A stretch of 64,000 nt of DNA from Fallopia convolvulus (lineage: Eukaryota; Streptophyta; Magnoliopsida; Caryophyllales; Polygonaceae). The stretch is from contig OZ024724.1 in NCBI GenBank assembly GCA_964016875.1, forward strand, positions 54,562,438-54,626,437, read 5' to 3'. Position 1 is the stretch's first letter, and every line of letters begins with the position of its first letter. Made by a program: the position numbers and the translations under genes. This document shows positions 23,244 to 35,600 of this stretch, in pieces. Below the pieces are notes generated by a model. It saw only the letters and a list, made by a program, of their open reading frames with translations. It ran no database searches and was not told where the DNA came from.

Positions 23244-24171
23244 TCAAAGCTCATCTTCCATCCTCAAGTACTCCCCAATATCTGCTTGGTGAAGCACAAC
23301 AATGCCATTAGGGTCCATCTTCCTACAGTCTGTGGTCGACTTTGCTGCTACTCCGAAACCCAAAGGCACATCAGACATGGAAAACACAACCACTCCATCA
23401 CCAGGGTTGATGTTCTCTGTTATCCTCCCTAGACCGCCTTTCAGGACATGGTTACCGTACAGGAACGACATCTCGGACGTGGGCTTCAGCCACACCTATC
23501 AATTCCAGATGCAAGAGATTACAAATTGATTCTTCAAAATTTCACAGAAATTGTAAGGTGTGTGCACCTCAATCAGTTCCAAACAGGACAACAGCAAATC
23601 ATACACATATTCATTCAAGGTTGATCATTTTAGAATTACTGGCCAATACTTCATTCAGAGTGTTCTATTATCACATACATTCATATTCATACCTAAAAAC
23701 CTAATCTATATTCATCTAAAGCTGATATCTTGTAGCACCAAACTCGCCAATGAATCAGTAAAAAACGCCACATTCATCAAATTAGAACAAAATTTAATCA
23801 GAAATCATATCAAATACTACAGGGATTAGGAAAAGGCAATTGAAAATAGAGGAATCGACCTTATGCTTTGCGTTTGCTGCTATGAGGCCGAGTGCTTGGA
23901 TGGTGAGATGAAAGTTGCTATGGTGAGTGAACTTTCCAACCTGCGTACCGAGCGAGATGAGCTTCTCGCGGGAGATGTTAGTGGCGCGCTTGACCATGGA
24001 CTCGCTGACGTAGTAGCAGCGGTTCTTCTGGAGCCGGAAACAGTATCGGCCGGCGTCGGCTTCGGGGCCCTCGTGAGAAGGGCTGTCGACGATGTTCTTC
24101 AGGTTGTTTCCGACGAATTTGAACAGCTTCTCAAACACCGCCGTCGTCTCCTGCTCATCCAGCGTCCTCAT
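23244..24171 (-). CDS. NIP7: 60S ribosome subunit biogenesis protein NIP7 homologue
   Basis: Nucleolar factor needed for 27S pre-rRNA processing and 60S assembly. Two exons: 23860-24171 (104 codons, starting MRTLDEQETTAVFEKLFKFV) and 23244-23495 (83 codons plus stop). They are joined at a phase-0 intron (AAG|gtcgat ... gatag|GTG) to give 187 aa, near the usual ~180. The N-terminal half has the conserved GRYCFRLQKNRCYYVSESM. The C-terminal half is the RNA-binding PUA domain, with WLKPTSEMSFLYGNHVLKGG and GVVVFSMSDVPLGFGVAAKS. No breaks; looks functional. Confidence 0.96.
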
Positions 24172-24203
24172 TTTCTTCTTCTCTAATTGATTCTTCCAGA
24201 TAT

Positions 24204-24271
24204 TAGGGTTTTTTGCGGGAGAGAATTGGCGGAAATTTGTTCAAGATATTTTTGCCAGAGGTTTAGGGTTT
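24204..24271 (-). promoter_or_regulatory. Two telo-boxes upstream of NIP7
   Basis: AAACCCTA occurs on the coding strand at 24204-24211 and 24264-24271. AGCCCAT (site II-like) elements lie further out, near 24313 and 24369. Telo-box plus site II is the known promoter signature of plant ribosomal-protein and ribosome-biogenesis genes, which matches NIP7. Confidence 0.65.
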
Positions 24272-24417
24272 TTGTTTCTGAGTTTAGGTTATTGAGTTTG
24301 GAATTAATTTTAATGGGCTTTTCTGAAGTGGACCGAACTAGTAAGGTTCATAATTCTTCACAATTTCAATGGGCTTTTTACTCTTGCCAGATTATATTTG
24401 CAAACGTGGAGTTCGAA

Positions 24418-27400
24418 TCTACTATATATATAAAAGCGATAAGGTTTGGAGTCTCCACGTTACGCCACCTCATCTTTTGCCACATATCATTTTAATAATG
24501 CGCCATCTCAGCTTTTGCCACATGTCATTACCATATTAATCTACATAATTTTACTTTTTTTTTCTAAAAAAACCATATAAACTTACACTATTAATAAATT
24601 TTCCACGTCATATACACATCATAATTTTTTATACTATTATAAAATCTACTATATATATAAAAGCAATAAGGATTGGAGCCTCCACATTGCGACACCTCAT
24701 CATTTTCCACATGTCGTTTTGAGAATGTGCTACGTAAGATTTGCCACATGTCTTCACCATATTAATCCATATATATTATTTTTAAATTACAATTTTTGAA
24801 AAATCGAAAAGATAATTTACCTTTTATCGTATATATAGAATATTCAATATAATATCTAAGGAAAAAATAACAAAAAAATTTAAACATATCTTTTCAAATG
24901 ATTCTAACAACCATATTAGATAATCTACCTATAATTTTGAATATTATATTTTTAATTAATTATTTTATGATTTATTGGAAACAAAAATTTATATTCGAAT
25001 CAACCAAAAATTTTATACACAGAATAATTATGACTACCCTAATATTTCACAGAATATTTTGAATAATTATTTTATTGGACAATATTTCACATAATATTCG
25101 AATCCATATATGCAAGACATATTTACCCTAATAAGCACAAAAAAGTTTATACACATAATAATTAGGATTACCCTAATATTTCACAGAATATTTTTTAAAA
25201 AAAAGATATCATATAATTTGATTATTAAGTAGTTACCAAATCAGTTAGACTCTCATATTATATCTCTCCACTCTATCTATCTATAGATTTCGATATTGAC
25301 TCATAATTTTAATGATCCAAATCCATTTATTGTAGAAATAAAGGAAAGTAAAAACTGAAAAATTAAAAATTATTCAAATCTTTCCACAATAAATTGCTAT
25401 GCACTATATTTTTATCTATGTAATTGTTCTCTATCTTCTCTAATAAATCTATCTACGTAATAATATAATTATTTTTTCATAAACATTACATTTATTTTAT
25501 GTTTTTGGTTAAAAATATTAATTTTATATGTTTTAGTTTTTTCGTTTTTTTATTTGCCACCTCATCTTCCAATAGCATTATGTAAATTTACACATGAACT
25601 CCATCTTCTGCCAGCACCCACGCCACTCTTCCCATGGACTGATGGACCCAATCTTCTGCCACCTCATAATATTTGAACTAATATTAAGATTTTATTATAT
25701 ATTTGGTACGTCATTGTTTTATTTTTTTTTTCTCTTATGTAGAATGACTTATTGATTACTAATTAATTAATTTATATTTGACAACTTATTGATTTTTTAG
25801 TCAACATTGACAGTATTTAATATATTGAACTAAAAAGAAAATTATTTGATGAATTTTTAATTTTTATAAATGCAGAAATCGGATGGAGTTCAAAATTTAG
25901 ATTAAAGATATTTTTGCAACTTTTTTGGCTACCATAAGAATATAAGATCATGGTATGATTTTAGCAATTCTTATATGACTTCCATGTTTATATTAAAATA
26001 TCACTTATCAAAATAACAATCTTTTTGCTTATTAGGAAAGAATAAAAATAACAATTTACTATATATATAAAAGCAAACCATTATATTGTGTCACCTCATC
26101 TTTTTCCATGTGTCCTACCGAGAATACGCCACATCATACTATGCCACATGTCATCTTTTCCTTAAGCCATATCATTATATTTTTATATGACAATATAACA
26201 CGTCATATGCCACATCATATTATTTTATAAAAGTAAAGATATGGTTCAAACTACAAAATTTTTTGCTATTTGTTTTATAGATATATTTTTAGCAATAGAG
26301 ATATTTTGTAGCAAGATCTTATTCCAAATAGAGATATTTTTTGCTATTTGTTTTATAGATATATTATTTTTAAATTTTTTGCAATAGAGATATTTTTTAG
26401 CAATAGAGATATTTTGTAGCAATAGAGATATTTTATTTTTTAAAATAATAATATCTCACATCGAATCTCATTATGTCTTATAAATCACGTTGTTTTGGTT
26501 AAATCATTATGGATTTTTCTATATAGAAATTTTTCGAATGGTTAAATCATTATGGATTTTTCTATACAAATTTTAAATTGAAAATATTTTGTGAATATTT
26601 TGTTTAATATATATATATATATATTTAATTTTTTTAAAATTTAGTAATTTTATTTTAGAATTTTAGGGTTCTTTTATTTAACAATATGTATATTTTACAA
26701 ATTATAGTCCACAAAAAAACTAAATTGAACAAACTGATAAAATTGTATGTATGTAAGTATATTTTTTTTTCCCAAATTTAAAGCAAAATAAAACCATAAG
26801 TTGCTAACAACAGATGAATTTCTGAAATACAATAAAAGGGATAAAATATAGGACTAATTTAAATTCCATAAAATTAAATACAAGAAAATGAATATTTTTT
26901 TTCACAAACGAAAACCAAGTTAATAATTAAAATTTTTAGAAGATTTTGGTATAAGTTTGTTATAAATAAAATTAACGAAAAGATATACTCACAATTTCGA
27001 ACAAGATAAGTTCGATTTTATAAATCAAGCAAAATCGATATTATTTAGGTAATAAATCTTGCTATTTAAAATATATTGTGGGTCTTATTTATTGAAAGTT
27101 TAAAAGAAATACAAAATACAAAATAAGATTTTATGTACTTCCTCCGTTCTATTCTATTTGTCCTTATAGATCTTTTCACATATATTAAGAAACTCATTGA
27201 AAATATGAAAAATATCATTGAAAATTTAAAATTTTCTAAATATAATTACCAATTAATTACTAACTACCCTTTATTGTCAATAGATAGAGAGAAAAAAGTC
27301 AATATGAACACTTTTCAACATATTAATTATAAAATCCTAAATGAACAAGTTTTGTTGAACAAAATTTTTAGGTTAGAAAGACAAGTAGAAAACGGATGGA

Positions 27401-27834
27401 GTATGTAAGTAGTGTTGGAAGCTCCCAACTCATTTACTATTTTAATTTGCATAGGTGTCTCTCTGAACCATCTAGCTAGACGGGCTCTCTCTAATCTACT
27501 TAATATATTTAAAATATTGTTGGCAGGTGTCTAGGTGATGACATCTATGACTACTAGGTCACAAATTTAAATTCTTTTTTCCCTATTCTAATGGCTTAAT
27601 TACCTTTTATTGTACCAAAAAACTATTTTCACATAAATAACACTATTTTTCTATAATCTAGATTTTAAAGAAATAATCGATGATAATTATGAATAAAATT
27701 CTACATAATTCCCGTGCAATATATCACGGGTAAGAAATAAGGCCATTACATTAAGGTACCTTGATCTTATAACAAGGGTCGGTACGAACCTAAAAATTTA
27801 ATAAAATCCGCGCATGGCGCGGGGATTACACTAG
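24418..27834 (+). mobile_element. Helitron-type element(s), first complete 5' and 3' ends
   Basis: The 5' terminus TCTACTATATATATAAAAGC follows an A at 24417. The 3' terminus at 27831-27834 is CTAG followed by T, preceded by the hairpin CCGCGCATGGCGCGG. A|TC...CTAG|T with a 3' hairpin and no target duplication is the Helitron signature. Further 5'-like ends lie at 24655 (TCTACTATATATATAAAAGC) and, with TC changed to TT, at 26055, so the block is composite. GCCACATGTC-type motifs recur near each. No Rep/helicase ORF is present; it is non-autonomous. Confidence 0.75.
27138..27401. mobile_element. Stowaway-like MITE (264 bp) inside Helitron copy 1
   Basis: Ends CTTCCTCCGTTCTATTC and, inverted, CTCCATCCGTTTTC, flanked by TA (27136-27137 and 27402-27403). 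It belongs to the same family as 21868-22172. Confidence 0.75.
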
Positions 27835-28037
27835 TATTTACTATATTGAAGATTTGATTCTACCAAAAAAACTATATTGAAAATTTATCAAATCAAACTA
27901 CCTTATTTACAAAATCTCATATGTTCCCTAATTTGTTTCCTTTTCAAAAAAATTATGTATAATTTTATTAATGGTTCTCTACATGCATTTTTGAAAAAAT
28001 CATGAAGTAACTCACTTTGTATCTGCTCATAGCTTTT

Positions 28038-29676
28038 ATTTTTTAAAATAACAATATATCATATCGATCTCATTATGTTATAAATCACTTTCTTTTGGTT
28101 AAATTATTATGGATTTTTCTATATATAAATTGAAATTTGAAAAGATTTTGTAATTCTTTTATTTAAGATATATATAATAAAAAAAATTCTTAAGATTTTT
28201 TAGTTCTATGTTAGAATTTTGGTTCTTTTATTGAACTATATGGATATTTAACAACTTATTATTAGTCCACAAAACAACTAAGTTGAACAAATTATTAAGA
28301 TTATACTATGTAAGCAGATTTTTTTTCAAGATCTAAAAAAATAAAATCTTAGTCTTTAGAAAATATATGAATTTCTGAAATACAATGAAAAGGGATAAAA
28401 TGTAGGGCTAATTTAAATTCCATGCAATTAAATACAAGGAAATAAAATAAATTCCAAAAACGTGAATGCAAGTCAATAATTACGAAATTCAAAAAAATTT
28501 GGTGATAATTTTGTTACATAAAAAATAATGAAAAGATATATACACAATATAAATTCGATTTTATAAGTCAAGAAAAATCGATTTTATTTAGGTAAGAAAT
28601 CTTAGCCACGTTTATAATTGTCTTAATTACCTAAAATTAATAAATAATAATTATTTATAAAATTCTACAAAATTTCCATGCAACCTATCACGGGTAAAAA
28701 GTTAGTACATTACATTAATACACCTCAATTTTATGGTTTGTTGGGTGGTGTTTACTTTGGCCTTATTCATCCTTAAGTTAAAAATAATATTGGTCCCGTT
28801 TGTTAGGTGCAAAGATTTAATAAAGCTACTCACGCTTACGGGTCTTAATCTGAGGCAAATTTCACTTGAAATTTGAGCTACCCCTTCCAGCCTTATCCGA
28901 GCTTAAGGGTGTTATTCTATTTTTTCTGTTGATTGCCCTAGAAATTCATTTGGGAAATTTTTTAATTTATTAATATATCTTTTTTGGTAATTTTGCATAA
29001 ACACTTTTATACAATAAATCTCAGTAAACTTTGTGTATCGAACACTTGAAATGTTCTACTAAAATTACCGTTAACTGCTATATCAGTATCAACATCAACT
29101 TCAAATCATATCAGCTTTGAAGCACCGAAAAGAGCCCAAAACAATAGTTAGTATCGTAAAAATGATCAAATACAAGATTAGAAAAACGTTTTCTGTTATT
29201 TCTCACATGTCACGAGAAAGAAATACGACCATCACATTAACTTACATATTTTCGCCCCATGTCGTTCCCATATTAATCCACCTCAAATATTTTTTTGCCA
29301 CATGCAACTAATAAGAAATAAGATGTCGTCACATTAATATACATCATCTTTGCCACATGTCACTCCCCCTTAAGCCCCCCATTTAAAATTTTGGACCTCA
29401 CGTTAATTATAAAATAGATAAAAAATAATAATTATTTTAATTAAATAAAGTTTATTTTCAAATATTTCACCCAAATTTGTTAAAAGTTAGTTTGTCATTA
29501 TATTTAATTTGTAGGTCATATTTAATTCATTTTTGTGTTCAAAATTAGTATAATATATATAAGTCAATTTAGTTCGTATATTCAATTAATGACATAAACA
29601 TGCGTTAAATCTATATACAATATAAATTCAAATAAAACTTTAACAAAATTCGCGCATGGCGCGGGAATTACGCTAG
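28038..29676 (+). mobile_element. Second Helitron copy, homologous to 26437-27834
   Basis: Collinear, diverged similarity to the end of the first element, for example shared TAATTATGGATTTTTC-like, AAATACAAG and CTATCACGGGTAA blocks. It ends with the same hairpin (CGCGCATGGCGCG) and CTAG at 29673-29676 followed by T. Its 5' end is not clear. It lacks the Stowaway MITE present in the first copy. Confidence 0.65.
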
Positions 29677-30577
29677 TTGTCACTATATATGAACAGAGGC
29701 ATTTGTGAGCAATTTGGTGCTCACCTCGTTAAGTCTTGGTTTGTATTTGGTTCGATTTATAAAGAGTCGAATTTAAGCACAATTTTAAAGTTCGAAAGAT
29801 AAATGAACTAAGCTTGAACACAAGAAAACTCTGCTCCTTTGTTTATAAACAAGCTCGATAATAAAATCATGAGCAAGCTCTATTATAAGTTATAACAAAG
29901 ATTACAAGTTTATGAACAAGCTACGTATTATATGTTCATAACAAACTATGCAACCAAAAACTACATACTTTTTGGCGGTCTACCTCAAACTTCGTATTTT
30001 AATTTTTAGTTTCATTTGCTTATATAAATTATCATATAAAAGAGATGTTCACAAGTTTAACTTACAAAGAAATCAAATGAGAGACTCGCAAACTTACAAA
30101 GAAATCAAATGAGAGACTCGCAATTTAAATTCGAGTTCGACAAATATTTAAATGAACCAAACTCAAACAAGATTTTAACCTCAAACTAAACTCGCGTTCG
30201 AGTTCGTCTATATTTAACCCAAACGAGCTTGATTGATTCAAAATGTGGCTCGGTTCCATGACATTCCTGATTGTTACTCCGTATCCACATTAATAAATTG
30301 TACTATGCTTAGTTGATTAAGACTTCTTAATAGTATCTAGAGGTTTCTAATTTCATCCTCTCAACGACGCGTATTGAGACTTCACCTCAGTCTCGCCGAA
30401 TCCTCATTAATTGGATGCTAGTGACTCTGGATATCTCGTTACCCTAAAAAAATAATAAATTGTAACATGAGCCGTAATAGAAAAAAATCGTCGTGACTCG
30501 TGACCCAACCAAGATAGACCATAATTGATATCTAACATATTCTCTTCGTAATTCTGCTAATATAGCATAATTTACTC
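29677..30577. other. AT-rich spacer with a 32-bp duplication
   Basis: A 32-bp unit (CTTACAAAGAAATCAAATGA...) occurs twice in tandem at 30061 and 30093. Otherwise nothing is recognised. Confidence 0.5.
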
Positions 30578-31578
30578 TTGGATTGTTTGGATGGAATAGG
30601 CTTCTTGAATGGCTCCCCAAAATTCCCTTCGATCATACTGGATGATTTTATTTTCAAAGCAAAGTAGATATAAAAGCATCAGTAGTGAGGGTTTCACCCC
30701 AAGTTTCACACAAGTTTCACCCAAAGAAAAAGTAAAATGGGATGAAATTGTGCTTTTGGTTTCGTCCGACCAAACCCACCCAAATAGTTTCACTTTCCCA
30801 ATTTTAACAACTCTAGCCAATTGGGACACGCCACATGGCAAGTACTTTTGCCCACTTTTGACTAATTAAGCTTTAAGTTAATGTTTAGTTATTTTATCCA
30901 TTTTTAATAAATAATAAAATAAATAAATTATACTATAATTCATAATTTATTTTTATCTATCTATAGACACCCATTTTGTATATGTTTGAAATATTTAAAA
31001 ATTAAATTATTTTTTTGGGTTGGTTTAGAATAAACAAACACATATTTTAAAAATTAGTTTTTATAAAATTAAATTATTTATATATATATATATATACATA
31101 TATCCGTGATATTGGAAAAATAGACAAATTTATTTATTTTAAATTTTCTTGGAATTTAAAATATATTTTTACAAAGCTAAAACTCAAAAATATAATAAAA
31201 TTAGCCAAATTATAAGTTGTTAAAAATTAATGTGTCATGTTTAATTAGATATAGAAATATTTAAAATTAATAAATAAAAAATATAATTGTAATTGTGTAT
31301 GGAGAAATGAATGATTGTTGTGAAGTGAGAAAAGTAGAAAAGTGAGTTTCATGGGTTTCATTGATATTTGAGTGAGTTTCATGAAATCGAATTAGGAGAG
31401 TTTAAAATGGTGTAGGTGAAAGAGAAATGAAAAAAATGGGCATTTTTTTGGGTTTCATAAATTTCACAGATTCCACTAATGCACATGATCTAAATATCAT
31501 ACCAAACACTAAAATACAGTATGATCACTCCGTATATAGAATTGTACAAAGTAATTAAAAGACAATCCAAACAAAGTA
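30578..31578. mobile_element. Probable nested non-autonomous DNA transposons
   Basis: The outer arms share GATTGTTTGGAT/GATCATACTG (left) with their inverse at the right end (about 31505-31578). An inner pair reads GCATCAGTAGTGAGGGTTTC (about 30677) and, inverted, GCATTAGTGG...GAAACCC (about 31482). No transposase and no clean target duplications could be settled, so class and exact borders are uncertain. Confidence 0.35.
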
Positions 31579-31748
31579 CTTGATGATGATGCCATCCAGT
31601 TTACCAAAATGATGCCCGATAAAACGCAATACAAGACCCATCTTTATTCCTGCTATTTGTGTTTTTTTTAGTCTTTGACAAACTCAACTAGAGAACGGCA
31701 TCCGTCCGATTCCAATCCAACGGTCCAAGATGAAAGCATCAGATTTGG

Positions 31749-32615
31749 TCAAAAGAAACCATCGCCGCCCCCAAAATCAAACGCCGCGTCCGACACCAAG
31801 TCCCCGACCACCAACCCCGCCAGAGCGCCGCCCAACAACCCCGCCCCCGCCCCCAATCCCAACCCGTTACCCCTCTTCCTGTTCGGCTGCACCACCGGCC
31901 CGCCATACCCGTAACCGTATCCGGATCCGTATCCATAACCCGTTTGATTCGGATACCCGTACCCACACGAACCGTATCCATATCCATATCCCGCTTGCGC
32001 CGGATACCCATAACTCGTCGCCGGTGCCACCGGAGGAGGCGGATACACATCCTGCTTGTAGTTGTACGCATCCACCGCCGGGTACCCGACGTTGGCAGGC
32101 GGCGCGCTCGGCGGCGGAGGGTAAAAATTCGGCTTGGGCGCCGGGTAAGCCATGACCGGCTCTTCTGATACGGCGGTGCCGGGAAATTTGCCGGCGAGCT
32201 TGTAGGAGAAAGTAAGGGCGCCCTTGGGCCTGCCGGAGGGCTTTTTCACCTGGTAGGTAACGAACTTCGGCGGCGCCCGGGGATCGGCGGCGGGGGAACT
32301 GAACAGATCGTGGAGCGGGACGCAGACTTCGCCGATGAGCTTGTCGGCGGCGAGGGCGCGGCGGGAGAGGATCTGGAACCTGAGGGTGGCGGCGGTTGTT
32401 GTTGCAACGCTGCCGGGGAGGGAGATGGTGAGAGGGTAGTTCCAGACGGGGTTACGGCCGCCAGCGGAGTCGGCGGGAGTCTTCTGGGCGGGGCAGGCGG
32501 CGGCGGCGCCGGATAGCGAAACGACGACGTAGGGTTGGAGGGATGAGGAGAACGGGCTTGGTTTCTTGAGGTCGTTGGCGGAGACGATCTTGAGCTCCAG
32601 AAGTGGAGAGTCCAT
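31749..32615 (-). CDS. SRC2-like C2-domain protein (cold-regulated)
   Basis: Intronless 288-aa protein. Residues 1-140 form a C2 domain starting MDSPLLELKIVSANDLKKPS, with NPVWNYPL and ADKLIGEVCVPLHDL. A Pro/Tyr/Gly-rich spacer follows (about 155-250; PPPP and GYGYGYG repeats). A C-terminal glycine-rich hydrophobic segment (GLGAGAGLLGGALAGLVVG) could insert in membranes. This order is that of soybean SRC2 and Arabidopsis SRC2, which bind Ca2+/lipid and have been linked to cold response and ER-to-vacuole sorting. Calcium-binding aspartates are not all evident. The region's high GC reflects the repetitive coding sequence, not foreign origin. Confidence 0.92.
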   Translation of the reverse strand: MDSPLLELKIVSANDLKKPSPFSSSLQPYVVVSLSGAAAACPAQKTPADSAGGRNPVWNYPLTISLPGSVATTTAATLRFQILSRRALAADKLIGEVCVPLHDLFSSPAADPRAPPKFVTYQVKKPSGRPKGALTFSYKLAGKFPGTAVSEEPVMAYPAPKPNFYPPPPSAPPANVGYPAVDAYNYKQDVYPPPPVAPATSYGYPAQAGYGYGYGSCGYGYPNQTGYGYGSGYGYGYGGPVVQPNRKRGNGLGLGAGAGLLGGALAGLVVGDLVSDAAFDFGGGDGFF

Positions 32616-35600
32616 GGCGATCTTTGTTTTGCGTAATTGTTGGAAATTGAAGATGGTTTAGGATGGAGAATGGTGGAGAGAGATATCTAGTATAGTTAGA
32701 GCCCCTGGCCTGTTAATTGCGAAAATATTTAGAGAGGAATTTTGGGCACAAAGAAAAGGTCAGAGGTGAAAGAGATTGAAGAGGAGCGAAATTACGTGGG
32801 ATTTTCCAAGTAAACGCGGGAACCGGGAAATTGATAACAAGGAAAAAGTATAAGTTGGGGGATTTGAGACCTAACATAAAATATACGGACTACTTTGTTT
32901 TTGGTCCTACAAATTAACTACAAAGAACAAATATACAGTACTTCTTTCGAAAAAATATAAATGAAAAATTATGAGAAAAAAGTAGTAGTGAAAGTAATCT
33001 CCTAAGATTCCAAGAACGATAGAAGCTTCTGTCGAAAAAGTAAACGATCAACATGCACGCATTGATCTTAAACAATTTACCGGACCAAATCAAATAATAT
33101 TGACGGGGAAAATTGTAAAAATATAAATTCTTTAAAAAAAAAACAGCATTAACTTTTATAATTGAGATAAATAGTCATAATTATGGTATTTATATTAGTG
33201 ATTTGCAACCTAGATTGTGTTTGTTAATGTTTAAACAAACACCACTTAAAAAACTAAATTAGCAGGAGTTACAAAATTAGAAAACTAGTTAGAAAAATGG
33301 TTATAGCTTTTAAAAAATATAAATATCGTTTCATAATATTCAACTAATTTATTATAGTAAGTAATAATTTTAAATATCATTTTATATTAAATTTATTCTT
33401 ATTTAGGAAGCATTTATCTTTTATAAACTCAAAAAAACTACTAAAAACTCCTCCAAAAGCTTTATAAAAAAAACTAGTCTTACAACTAGTTACTAATTTT
33501 TATGTATCAAATGTATTTATATATATTTGTATAATTAGTTGAAAATTTCCAACTAGTTTTTTAGTTCCCAACAAACATAAAACTGTAGTTAAGGTTATTT
33601 GTTACAATTTTTAAATTTGATTCTATTTTTTGCAACCACATTCATCCTTTAGGTTATTTTGTATAAAAATTTCAGTTTAATAAGAGTCGTCCGTTAGATA
33701 AAATATTTATTGGCTCTCCATCTTATCACATTATGTTGATGTTTAACTAATTTAATTTCATTAAGAAAAACGATATAATAAACTTTATTACTTTCTAAAA
33801 GGTTGATTTTCGAAAATTACTTTATAGCTAGGTTAGAAAATTGTCCATTCATATGTGACACACAAGTTCGATTCTATATAATCTAAATTAGTTGTGGCGA
33901 TTAATGCCCTAATAGAGTAAAACGTTTCCTAATGAATATTTCTAGGTAAAATTTAATAAGTAGAGAATACTATTCGTACTACATGATGAAGACTTGAACT
34001 CAAATCTCTCATTAAAGTAGACCATATCCATTAGGCGACAATTGAATGTGGCTGCCGACTGGGTGGCAAATTATGTTATTATGATTAATGTTCCTTTTAT
34101 GGTTTCTGACGCTATTCCTAGTGTTATTTCGGACATACTTATTGCTGATTATGTATCCCCGATAGAAAAAACTAGTTTCCTAAATAAAATCACAGGAATA
34201 TCCCGTTTCTTGACCGAAAAAAAAGAGTAGATAATATCACACCTATTCTTCATCTTGCCTGTCGAGTCTCGACCCAAAAAAAATAATCTTGCCTCTAGTC
34301 AACGAATGAAGCTTTTTCATAGCCCAATTACGATCCCCAACCAAATTTCCTATCATATATAAATGCATCAATAACGAGCGACGAGTAAAATCAAAAGTAC
34401 GTTTATAACCCTAAAACCTCGTTATTGATCCATTTATTCCACGACGGAGATCGTAATTGACTTTTTCATAGCTAACATGCATTTTTTTCCCTTTGGAGTT
34501 GAGGGACAACACTTGATTGAACTTTTCGTTTCAAGGTGTTGTGACTTGTGAGATTAGAATGTGAATGGAATTTTCTTTTGTTTAACTTTTGGGTTGGAAC
34601 TTGGAACAAAAGATATACGAATTTAAGGGGTGGTTCTCTCAAGTCTCAATCCTCAACTAAGATCTTATCTTAAGCAAAAAGTTCCAAAACAGGTGCAAAC
34701 CAATCTACCCTAATACAAGTATTAGAGAGAATCCTACTCACAATAAATTGTGTTACGTGGTATTCTCTTCATTTCCACAAACTGTTTATTAAAAAAAATT
34801 ACCCATTTTTCTTCTCCTTAACTTGAAGTAATTGCCCACCTTCATATATTTTTATTTTTAATTATTTTTTTAGCTCACATTTTATTACAATAAAATAATA
34901 CATTATATATTTAATTATTATAATTAACAAGCATTAGATTAATCAAGTACAAATACATGTAACTCTTAACAAAAAAATTTAATCTAATTTTGTATATGTT
35001 ATATTTTTATGTATTATGTTATAATTTGAACTAAATATCCGGTGCATGACATCAAAACTATACTTAGCCCTCATTTGGTTTACATTTAACTTTTCAGGAA
35101 GTACAACTTTCCTAGAAAGTATTTATGTGTTTGGTTGACATTAGAGTTGTGAGAATTTATTTCCCATGATGTTACAATTCTCACAAAGTGTAGGAACTGC
35201 ATTTACCTTGTATAGATAGGTAAGTTTACCTCCTACGGTTTTAAATGGAAAATTCTTATTTCCCATATCAATAAAAAGTTAAATAGTCTTGAACCAAACA
35301 TAATTTCACTTCCCGGGAAATTTAACTTTCCTCATTGAACCAAACGAGAACTTGTAACCTGACCCAATCCGCCCGTAATTAATTTTACAAGTAACGAGTC
35401 AGATTTTTTAGTTTGCGATTACATGTCGACTCACAAGGTTACCGATTGACCCGTAATATTAAAATAAAATAAAATGTTACTGTTGTATTTAGTGAAAGAG
35501 AAACAAAATTTTACGAGTTAAATGGGTCAAAACAAATCTCACGGATCGACTTTATTTTTTGTCGATCGGGTCAAGTTGACCCATGAGACAACCCTACATA

